This document shows, piece by piece, positions 44,738-54,436 of a stretch of 64,000 nt of DNA. The notes under the pieces were generated by a model. The model was not told where the DNA came from. It saw only the letters and a list, made by a program, of their open reading frames with translations, and made no database searches. A program made the translations under genes and the position numbers. The stretch's first letter is position 1. Each line of letters begins with the position of its first letter. The DNA comes from Blastocystis hominis (lineage: Eukaryota; Sar; Bigyra; Opalinata; Blastocystidae). The DNA lies in assembly GCF_000151665.1 (NCBI RefSeq), contig NW_013171815.1:1501153-1565152 (forward strand), read 5' to 3'.

Positions 44738-44852
44738 NNNNNNNNNNNNNNNNNNNNNNNNNNNNNNNNNNNNNNNNNNNNNNNNNNNNNNNNNNNNNNN
44801 NNNNNNNNNNNNNNNNNNNNNNNNNNNNNNNNNNNNNNNNNNNNNNNNNNNN
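44738..44852. other. Assembly gap (115 N)
   Basis: Run of unknown bases inside the MORN/LRR locus, a place where repeats probably defeated assembly; its true length is unknown. Confidence 1.
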
Positions 44853-44898
44853 ATGAGCTATCATATAAGCAAATGGGCCGTCCTAATGCTTAATAATT

Positions 44899-45699
44899 GA
44901 AATCGGCAATGATTGTTTCAAAGCAGTGAAAGCATTCAAAATCGATGGATTGAATCGATTGAAAACCATCAAAATAGGAAATAGATCATTTATTAAGAAA
45001 AAGAATGATTGGGGAAATTATGCATCGAAGTCATTCCTTATATTGAATTGTGAATCATTGGAATCCATTCAAATTGGTGAATACAGTTTCAGTGATTATG
45101 CTGGAGACTTTGAATTGAAGAATCTACCACAATTACAATTCATTCAAATTGGGATAATCGGAAGTAATTCGTTTAATTTCTATTCTACTTCATTTGTGAT
45201 GCGAGGTATTGATATGATATTGAGTATTTGAATAATTAGATCTTCCAAATCTACAATCCATTACATTAGGTGACTTTGCATTCTGTGCTTCTTTGTCAAC
45301 AATAATCGAAAGTATTGAATGAATTAGAATGAAATGATTGATGTAGATCTTCCATCATTACAGTCCATACAACTCGGTGATAAGGTATTTTCTGGAAGAG
45401 ATGATGAATCATGTTCCTTGATAATCCAAAGTACGAATGAAATGATTCGAAATGATTGAATGAAGATCTTCCAAATCTAACATCCATCAATTCTATATCA
45501 TCTAGTTTTCGTTGGCCTCGTGTAGTGACATTGGAAAGTATTTCTTTATATTGAATACTGATAGTATCTAGATATTCCAAGCCTTCAAAATATCTTGCTT
45601 CCATATTCATTCCTTAATTGTGAATCAAAATCAATTTCGAGTATTGCTAGATTGATTTGGTTTGATTTGATTCATAGATATTTCTTTTTATCTCGCTGA
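44899..45699 (+). CDS. BspA-like leucine-rich-repeat protein (5' end missing)
   Basis: In-frame coding begins at or before 44899 (EIGNDCFKAVKAFKIDGLNR). Repeats of the LRR_5/BspA type follow: LKTIKIGNRSF, LESIQIGEYSF, LPNLQSITLGDFAF, LPSLQSIQLGDKVF, LPNLTSINSIS, IPSLQNILLPYSF. Four introns of 34, 35, 35 and 34 nt all lie in phase 1 immediately before the L/I-P-x-L of a repeat, so each later exon is one repeat unit. The end is tentative: the frame reaches TGA at 45697-45699 after a less repeat-like stretch, and an exact TGTTTGTT lies farther on at 45819, so another exon is possible. BspA-like proteins are often surface-exposed in gut protists; no signal peptide can be judged because the start is missing. 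Confidence 0.6.
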
Positions 45700-45729
45700 T
45701 CTTGTTAACAAAATCAAACATTAAATCTA

Positions 45730-45770
45730 TTTTTGATTTGATTTGATTTGATTTGATTTGATTTGATTTC
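45730..45770. repeat. (GATTT)n microsatellite
   Basis: About seven uninterrupted GATTT copies, between the two inverted LRR copies; it ends in TTTCAG, so it could also be the tail of an intron. Confidence 0.9.
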
Positions 45771-45818
45771 AGTTGTTCAGTGAGTAGTCATTGCTTAGGG
45801 ATATTTCGATTGATTGGT

Positions 45819-45826
45819 TGTTTGTT
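45819..45826 (+). terminator. TGTTTGTT downstream of the LRR gene
   Basis: Exact octamer 120 nt after the provisional stop of the plus-strand LRR gene. Confidence 0.4.
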
Positions 45827-45879
45827 TCAAACCGGTTTTTTAATTATAATTCATAATTCAATTATTATAGAAATATCAA

Positions 45880-46304
45880 TTCTCCTGGTTATTGTAATAT
45901 TCTTCTTCAATTGATTCCAATAACTCACAATTCAATATGTGGAATGATTTCGATTCATAATTTTCCCACCAATTCTTTGACTATGAAAATGAGGACTTCC
46001 CGATTCTAATAGTTTTCAATCGATTCAATCCATCGATTCTGAATGCTTTCACTGATTCATAGCAATCATCGTCGATTTCGCAATAATATTGCCTCTCGAA
46101 TCGATTCAGATCCAATTCATCCAAATCACTGTGGCAATACGATGCAATCGTCAAATTCTCAGCCTTCAAACTCATACCAGCCCATAATGTAATTCCAGTG
46201 ACATTGATGCGAATGGAAGTTAATGTCTCGCGTTTCGGAACAGCAATAGGCACGGGTTTCGATTTCGGTTTTGGTTTTTGGCTGTAAAGCGAGTGTACCA
46301 TCAA
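45880..46304 (-). pseudogene. Degenerate BspA-like LRR paralogue
   Basis: Minus-strand copy convergent with the LRR gene. SVKAFRIDGLNRLKTIRIGK aligns with AVKAFKIDGLNRLKTIKIGN of the plus-strand gene, and the alignment continues codon by codon (SF, then NYESKSFHILNCELLESI against NYASKSFLILNCESLESI). Where the intact gene has AAG the copy has TAG, two codons after the aligned SF, and the frame closes again soon after. No GT-AG intron of normal size removes the stop. Upstream it has a lysine/proline start (YSQKPKPKSKPVPIAVPK). Best read as a pseudogene; a sequencing error is the main alternative. Confidence 0.6.
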
Positions 46305-47756
46305 TCATATAGATTTCTACCACTCACTTTCTCAATATACAATCCACATAACTTATATAGTCAATTCATCAATCTAAACCATATCGATAATACCGTTTAT
46401 CGATTCATCAATTCTAAATTCTACGACATACACAATAATTCAATTGGAGGATAGGGTGCAAATCCATGATGTATAAACTTGATCAATAAGCTCTTTATGA
46501 TAATGTAAATGACTTCCACTAGTTTGTTCCCCTTGCATATTTCCTCTCACAACATTCTATTCGCTTGTCATTTTACTGTATTCCTTGCCCTTCTCTCTCT
46601 CTCGCTGTGTACTGAATATGCAGTGATATTTTAACTTTCCACTCTCATCAGAACAGATCTCCAAGCGCTAATCATTATTACAATTTGCAATTTAGGTAAA
46701 GCTGTGATTGCTAGAATATCATACAATGACTGGACTAAAGCAACACAGCCAGTTTCAAATTGGGTAAAATGCCTTACTGGAGCCTCGTCCTTGTGAGCTT
46801 TTCGTAACTTGTTTTGATTACACTATTTATGCAATTTAAACTTTTCATCTTCCTTCAACATATATTCATTTCTATATTCTCCTTGATAATATTGAAGAGA
46901 GTAACTACCACTGTCTAATGTATTCTTCTTTGCCTCTCCAACCATGTGATGTCATTCAAAAAAAGTCTGAATTCTTGTGTTCCTGCAGTCTATCTCTTTG
47001 TAATCACATATTGAATTACCCTACGACTAAGTTCCCTTTATAAGGGGCTGAAATAATAGAGTGTGCAAAACTAGCTTGTCAATATACAACATCTTCACTC
47101 TTTCTTTATGATTTTTAAATTAATATCGTACAGAGTGCTATGGATTCAAATCAAGAGGTGTATGGCTGTTCCTATGTAGTTTTGTATTCTTTATGCTGCT
47201 TTTGAATATATCCAGCATGAAATAAATAGAAGAGGGCATGCCTTGGCGCTATCTGCAGTCTATATTGACCTTGATTTTGAATTGTGTTCTTTCATCTTCT
47301 TATTTAACCATTCTTTTTATGTACGTGCAACATGCCCAATTAGTGTCTCTAATTGTCACACATGATCAATAATCACAATTACCCCTCCTTATCATATCCA
47401 ATGTACCACCTAACAAAAATAACAAATTATTCATACATAACCACCATTCTTGGAATGCGCTTCTCATTTCTTCTTCTCTACTATTATTTCTCACTTCTTT
47501 CAGTTTAGAAGTCCATAAATATTCTATGGTGCAAGTTTTTCGAAATACCTTCCGTCACTAAGTTTTTTCCTCAACTCTTACGAAGTTTACTTTCATATTT
47601 CAATATAGAACCCCATTCATTAATTGCTAACCACTTCTACCGACCATTTTTTCTAATATTCACTTGTTGCGTGAATCACTATTTTTTGCAAGGAAATTTC
47701 CAGGAAATTTCTCAAGAAGTATACTATTCTTCCTCATAATTTTTTTAAGAATAATA
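46305..47756. other. AT-rich intergenic region
   Basis: About 1.45 kb with no frame, RNA or repeat that I can support. Confidence 0.5.
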
Positions 47757-50700
47757 ATGTCAAAGGTAGATCAGATCGAGTTACCAACCCTGAATCATGA
47801 GTCATCCGCTGTCAAGGTTGACAATGATCCTTTAAAGGTAGAGAGAGTATCATTTAGAACTCTCTACTTTAAGTACGCAACCAAAAGAGATATATGGTAT
47901 CTATGTTTGGGCTTAGTTTGTATGGGTTGAGATTGAATGTAAACTCTAGTTGCTCTGGTATCTGGTATACTAACTCCTATTTCGTTTATCTTTTATGGAC
48001 CCATATTGGACGAACTAAATTCCCAAGATGTGGACTATCATTCACTTCGTATATTATTATTCCAAAGTATTCTGATGATGCTTGTTGCTGCAATATTTGC
48101 TTTTTTCGAAAGAGCATGTCTGGGTTGTTTTGCTGGTAATGTTCGACTTTTCTCCGTGAACTGTAGAAAACATTACACGTCATTATCGTGACCAATATTT
48201 ATTGGCGCTATTTCGACGTGATGTTGAATTCATTGAAAGGTTCAGTCCCGGTCGTTTGGGACAACGGTTCAGCGAAGAGTCCTCACGAATTGTCGAGGGC
48301 TTAGGACCTGGTTTGGGCTTGATTGTCCGGTCGCTTTCTTCTCTGTTTAGTGGTATTGTTATTGGAATGACTCGCGTATTTTGTCTATCTTTTTTGAGTT
48401 AGTAATAGGATTGGATGCTCACTCTCTTGACTTTACTTGTTTCTCCTTTTATCATTCTCTTTAGTTATAAATTTGATAGGAGCATGGGAAAATACACAGA
48501 TGTTGTGATGAAAGAACATCAGAACGCCGATTCTCTTGCCGAAGAGACTTTCCGCGATATCAAAACGGTTATGAGTCTGGGAGCTGAAGAAAAGTTTATC
48601 ACACGATATTGGAAAATTGTTAAGGATTGTTGTAGAAGAGCTAGCATTTGCACTACAAAAGCTGGAATCCATTATTCAGGAATGGGTTTTTCAACCCAAC
48701 TTGCCGACGGATTGCTGTTCCTCTCCGCAGTTCTTATCATCAATCATCAACGTTCCGATTTCCCTTCAGAATTATTCGCTTCCAATTGTACCACTATCAT
48801 GGACAACTCCGTGGATGTGTGCTTCCAGAACCTCACAGCATTGTCCGATGCTTGCAGAGAGATCTGTAATCGTGTGGATACCTGCTGGTTCGATGAGGGA
48901 AGCAATTCTTGTCTCGTGGGAGGCGAAGTTGTGGTCGTGATGATTTCTTTGCTCCAGTGCTTTGCTGGAATCGGCAGCATGTTCTCGAATCTCATCAACA
49001 TCGTAAAAGCGAGAATGTCCGCAGCGTATTTCCTGCAAGTCATCGAGCACGAAGACGCCATGGATTCGCTCGGATCCACCGGAATCTTTCCTGAAAGCAG
49101 CAAGGGAGACGTTGTGTACAAGAACGTGGACTTCAAGTACGCTTCGCGCGACACGCAAGTGCTGAAGCAGCTCAACTTCACCATTCGCGAGAACGAAATG
49201 ATCGGAATCGTGGGCGAGAGTGGCAGCGGAAAGAGCACAATCTTGAAACTCTTGATGCGATTGTACGCTCCGACGGCGGGAACGATCACATGGGACGGAG
49301 TCGATGTGACGACGCTCTCGACGGCGTGGATTCGCGATCAGATCAGCTACGTGGCGCAGGAGCCCGTGCTGTTCAGCGGAACGATTCGCGAGAATCTGCT
49401 CTATGGACGCGAGGGCTGCACCGAGGTGGAAATGGTGGAAGCCGCGAAGCTGGTGGAGGCCGACGCGTTCATTCGATCGTTCCCCAAAGGGTACGACACC
49501 TATGTGGGCGAGTTGGGAAGCTCGCTGTCCGGAGGACAGAAACAACGTATTGCTATCGCCCGCGCGCTGATTCGAAACCCGCGAATTCTGGTGCTGGACG
49601 AAGCGACGAGCGCGCTGGACACGACGAGCGAGAAAATCGTGCAGAACGCGATGGAAACGATCCGAAGAAAGAACGAAGCGAAGGGAAAGGGACTGAGCAT
49701 CGTGATCGTGGCGCATCGGCTGAGCAGCATTCGATCGTGTGATCGCATTGTGGTGGTGGATGAAGGGCAAATCGTGGAAGAAGGCGATCATGAAAGCTTG
49801 CTAGCGAAGGGCGGAATCTATGCGGGATTGTACAAAAGCCAAGAAACTGGAGGAGAAGAAACCAAACAACAACAACAAGAAGAAAAACAAGGTGAAAGCG
49901 AAGTGGCGAAACGAACTGAGAGTGACATCAAAATCGAAACAAAGCGAAGCATGTCTATTCAATCGAGTCGCCATTCCAGTATGAATCATGCGAGCCTCCA
50001 ACTCGTTCAAGAAACCAAGGAAGAGATCCCTGATGAAGAGGAAGATGCTAGGAAAAAGAAAGTCAGCATGTTCAGTCTTCTTCATTTCGTACCACATCAC
50101 AAATGGCTTTTCTGGACGGGTTTTCTGGGAAGTATTGCTCGCGCTGCGTTCCCCACCATTTACTCCTATTGCTCTTCTGTTCTGCAGGAGCTGCTCTTCA
50201 CATTCGATTTGAACCGACTGTGGAAGGACGGCTGGCTGTGTGTGTACATTATGATCGGGTTCACGGTCGTGAACGCTCTGGGAACGCTTTACAATTGGGT
50301 TGCTGGTGGTATCGTGGGAGAACAAATGATTGCGAACATCCGTGGAGAAACGTACAAGAAGTATATTTTCATGCCCATGGAGTTCTTCGACGATCCCAAG
50401 CACATGCCCTCTATTCTCACGTCGCGACTGAGCATCGATGGCCGACGTGTTCGAGACTTTGTGGATCGCATGTACTTCATCTTTGAGAACTACCTGCTCA
50501 TCATCATCTCGCTCGTGACCTGCTTCACCCCCGCTGGAAACTGGAAACTGACGTTGGTTGCCGTCTGCATGTCTCCTTTTCTGCTCGTCGTGGAGTACAT
50601 GCAGTGGATGATCATGGCGAAAGTGTCCGATCAGATCGACAGAGAGCTGACTGAGCGATCGGGCGATTTGACGGATTGCATTCTGAACATCCACACCGTG

Positions 50701-51813
50701 CACGCTTACAATCTCCAAAACACGCTGAGTAACCAAATCATGAAGAAACTCGAGCCCACCAACAAGAAGACAACGCAACGATTCATGCGCGGAGCCATCG
50801 GCCAAGGCCTTTCTCTCTTCATGCCTTGTGTTTACGATGCCGTCGTGCTCTTAGTCGCGTTCTCCATGCTTCAGAAGGGCGAAATCGACTTCGTTCGCAT
50901 GATGTTCGTTTACATGACCATCAACACCTGCGCAGCCACTGTAGGAATCAACATGGCGTACACTGCGTCGAATGAACTCGCCCAGCGATCGGCGAACAAT
51001 CTTCTCTCCGTGATTAACATGGAGAACGAAAACGATGCAGCGCGTGCGCTTCCCGAGAAGGGAAAGGACGGAGCGATCACGTTCAATAATGTGTCGTTCA
51101 CGTATCCTTCTCGACCCACTGCTAAAATTTTGTCGAACATCTCATTCACAATTCCCAAGGGATCTTCTGTGGCTTTCGTGGGTCCCAGTGGGTGTGGAAA
51201 GAGTACGATCATTTCGCTCATCCAGCGAATTTACAAACCGGAGAGTGGCGAAGTGTTGATGGACGGAGTCAATGTGCAGAACGTCAATTTAGACTCGTAT
51301 CGCTCGCTGCTGGGCGCGGTGAACCAAGAGCCGTGCATGTTCAGCGGCACGATTCGCGAGAATTTGGTGATGGGAGTGGATCATGAAGTGTCCGAAGCGG
51401 AGCTGATGGACGCTTGCACGCAAGCGTTGTGCATGGATTTCATCAATGAAATGGTGGATGGATTCGAAACGGATCTCGGATCGACCGGAAAGTCGGTTTC
51501 GGGAGGACAGAAGCAGCGATTGGCGTTGGCTCGCGCGATTCTTCGAAAGCCGCACGTACTGCTGCTGGACGAAGCGACGAGCGCGCTGGACAGCGAAAAT
51601 CAGGACAAGTTCTTGGAGGCATTGGAGAAGTGGCGATCGACGCATCCCTGCACGGTCGTTACTGTAGCGCATCGACTGAGCACGATTGTGGACAGCGATA
51701 TCATCTTTGTTGTTTATGAAGGAAAGATCGTGGACTACGGAAGCCACGCGGAACTGCTGAAGAAGTGTGAGTTCTACGCAGCACTGGTAAAGGGACAGAT
51801 GGGTGAACAGTAA
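47757..51813 (+). CDS. ABCB-type full ABC transporter (P-glycoprotein family)
   Basis: 1,320 residues, TMD-NBD-TMD-NBD. Introns at 47920-47949, 48136-48166 and 48376-48408 (30, 31, 33 nt), then 3.4 kb without any. NBD1: Walker [13 protein letters not shown], signature LSGGQKQR, Walker [14 protein letters not shown]-loop VAHRLSS. NBD2: [35 protein letters not shown]. Both sites therefore look catalytically competent. The first TMD has an unusual extracellular insertion (about 48751-48930) with six cysteines and two N-glycosylation sequons. A charged linker ([16 protein letters not shown]) joins the halves. An ATP-driven exporter of lipids or drugs at the plasma membrane or an organelle; substrate unknown. 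Encoded TAA, TGTTTGTT 17 nt later. Confidence 0.95.
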
Positions 51814-51830
51814 AGGATTCTGTCTATTTT

Positions 51831-51838
51831 TGTTTGTT
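51831..51838 (+). terminator. TGTTTGTT 3'-end motif of the ABCB gene
   Basis: Exact octamer 17 nt after the stop. Confidence 0.7.
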
Positions 51839-51943
51839 GAATCAAATTGGAGTTTGGGTGTGGTTGAAACGCCCTTCCCCTTTTCTACATTATTTTTTAT
51901 TTGGTTTGGTACCTGCTTTATGCGCATTGTAACCCCTAGAAAG

Positions 51944-53575
51944 ATGTCTGCATCTCTTCTCAGTCGTTGTGCTCGCAAGAGCCTTCTTAGCAAGGTCATG
52001 ACCCCTACTGAAGTGGCCCACAAGTTCTTCAAGAACGGAATGACGGTCGGTTGGTCTGGATTCACCCCTGCTGGATATCCCAAGGTGGTTCCCATTGCTG
52101 TTGCTGATATGGTGGAGAAGGAGGGAGCGAAGCTTCAGTTTGAGCTGTTTGCTGGAGCCTCTGTGGGTGCCGAGACCGAGGATCGCTGGGCCAAGCTGGG
52201 TATGATTTCTCGGTACGTTTGGTTGCTCCCGTCTCACAGACTAGTCGTTGGCCTTACCAGACCGGTAAGAACATTGCCAAGGGCATCAACACCGGCAAGA
52301 TCGAGATGGGTGATATCCACCTGTCCGCCTTCGCCCAGAACCTCTCCTGGGGTTTCTTCACGAAGGACCACGCCACGAACCCCGGCAAGCTGGACATCGC
52401 CGTGGTGGAGGCGACTGCCATCACCGAGGACGGCGGTCTGGTCCTGGGAACGGGTGTGGGTATCACTCCCGAGATCCTCGCTCTGGCCGACAAGATCGTC
52501 ATCGAGGTGAACACCTCTCTGCCCGTGCTGCGCGGCATCCACGATATCGTTGCGGACCCGCGTCCTCCGCACCGTCGTCCCTTCCTGATCTCCCGCGTGG
52601 ACGACCGCATCGGCTCCGATCTCGCCTATTTCGACGAGACCAAGGTGGTGGCCGTGGTGGAGAGCACGCTGCCCGATAACGGCCGTGGCTTCTCCGCGGT
52701 GGACGAGAACTCGAAGAAGATCGCCGGACACATCATGGACTTCTTCGACAACGAGGTCAAGCAGGGCCGTCTCCCCGCCAATCTGCTGCCTCTGCAGTCC
52801 GGCGTGGGCAACATCGCCAACGCCGTGATCGGCGGCCTCGCTGGCAGCCACTTCGAGCATCTCCAAGGTACTCCATTGGCTCTGTTTGGCTCATTGTGCA
52901 GTCTGGTCGGAGGTCCTGCAGGACACCGTGCTCGATCTCTTCGACGCGGGCAAGCTCGACTACGCCTCCGCCGTGTCGCTGTCGCTCTCCCCCGCCGGCT
53001 TCGAGCGCTTCTACAAGAACCTGGACTTCTACAAGAACCGCTGCGTGATCCGCCCCGAGGCCATCGCGAACTTCTCGGAGATCGTGCGTCGTCTGGGCGT
53101 GGTGGCGATGAACACGCCGGTGGAGGTGGACATGTACGCGCACGCCAACTCCTCGCTGGTGGGCGGCACCAAGATGATCAACGGCCTCGGCGGCTCCGGA
53201 GACTTCCTCCGCAACGCCTATCTCTCCATCATGCACACGCCCTCCGCCCGAAAGAGCAAGACCGACCCCACGGGCATTTCCTGCATCGTGCCGATGGCCG
53301 CGCACATCGACCACACCGAGCATGATCTCGATGTGATCGTCACCGAGCAGGGACTTGCTGACCTGCGTGGATTGTCGCCCAGACAGAGAGCGCAGTGCAT
53401 CATTAAGAACTGCGCTCATCCCGACTATCGCGACCAGCTCATGGACTACTACAAGATGGCCGAGAAGAAGTGCCTCGCGGAGGGAGCCGGACACGAGCCG
53501 CAGATTCTCAAGCTCGCTCACAAGATGCATGTCAATCTGGAGGAGAAGGGAACGATGAAGTTGGACAGCTGGTAA
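51944..53575 (+). CDS. ASCT: Acetate:succinate CoA-transferase (MRO)
   Basis: Transfers CoA from acetyl-CoA to succinate in the mitochondrion-related organelle; with succinyl-CoA synthetase this yields ATP and acetate anaerobically. Exons 51944-52212, 52245-52867, 52902-53575 (introns 32 and 34 nt), 521 residues. The leader [17 protein letters not shown] is typical for organelle import; an in-frame ATG at 51920 adds eight residues and is possible. Acetyl-CoA hydrolase/transferase family blocks: [81 protein letters not shown] and [20 protein letters not shown], the last containing the conserved catalytic-region glutamate. Codons are strongly GC-biased, suggesting high expression. Encoded TAA followed by TGTTTGTT. 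Confidence 0.95.
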
Positions 53576-53584
53576 AACGTGCAT

Positions 53585-53592
53585 TGTTTGTT
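53585..53592 (+). terminator. TGTTTGTT 3'-end motif of ASCT
   Basis: Exact octamer 9 nt after the stop. Confidence 0.7.
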
Positions 53593-53851
53593 GGAAAGAC
53601 GAGGAAGCAAAGGAAGGAGGAGGAGAAGAAGAATGGTGATGAGCAAAGGTGGACCAAGTGGAGAAATATAGGAGAATAACCACATCCCAAAGGCTAGTTT
53701 CGCTCTACATGGCAGACTGAAAGAGTATCATGGAAGAGTGGAATTGCAAAAATCCTCTTGTTTTGTTTCTCATTTCCGAGAATTTTCCAGGAATCCCATA
53801 TCTCGCTACAATCTCACCACAAATGCAACAAACTCATAATTATTTTGAGAG

Positions 53852-54376
53852 ATGGTTAGCTTGAAGCTTCAGAAGAGACTCGCTGCTGCTGTTCTTAAGT
53901 GTGGCAAACGCAAAGTGTGGATGGATCCCAGCGAGGTGAGCAACATTGCCGTTGCCAACTCCCGACAGAGTGTGCGCTCCATGATCAAGAACGGAATGAT
54001 CGTAAAAAAGCATAATCTGATGCACTCTCGTGCTCGTGTGAACATTCGTCACGAGGCCAAGGCCCGCGGCAACCATACTGGCTACGGTAAGCGTCACGGA
54101 ACCATGAACGCCCGTATTCCCGAGAAACTGCTCTGGATGCGTCGCATTCGTGTGCTCCGTAGACTGCTGCGCAAGTACCGTGATGCCGGCAAGATCGACA
54201 AGCACATGTATGCTCACTTCTACGCTCTGGCCAAGGGTAACCGTTACAAGACCAAGCGTGTGCTGATTGAGCAGATCCACCGTAAGAAGGGTGAGGACAA
54301 GAAGGAGAAGCAGCTTGCCGAGCAGGCGACTGCCCTTCTCAACCAGAAGAGAGCTGCCATGGAAAGCTCTGTGTAA
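53852..54376 (+). CDS. RPL19: 60S ribosomal protein eL19
   Basis: Large-subunit protein reaching toward the small subunit. Single exon, 174 residues. MVSLKLQKRLAAAVLKCGKR, VWMDPSEVSNIAVANSRQSV, GYGKRHGTMNARIPEKLLWM and the long basic C-terminal helix (RKKGEDKKEKQLAEQATALL) are diagnostic for eL19; the length is slightly shorter than human (196). Unlike the other two ribosomal genes here it has no intron. Encoded TAA; downstream TGTTTAGTTTGTTG is a degenerate form of the 3' motif. It is convergent with CNOT1, whose stop is 60 nt away. Confidence 0.97.
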   Translation: MVSLKLQKRLAAAVLKCGKRKVWMDPSEVSNIAVANSRQSVRSMIKNGMIVKKHNLMHSRARVNIRHEAKARGNHTGYGKRHGTMNARIPEKLLWMRRIRVLRRLLRKYRDAGKIDKHMYAHFYALAKGNRYKTKRVLIEQIHRKKGEDKKEKQLAEQATALLNQKRAAMESSV

Positions 54377-54436
54377 ATTGTTTAGTTTGTTGTACTCTAT
54401 TTTGGGATGCGTGTTTTTTATAAACAAACGAACACA

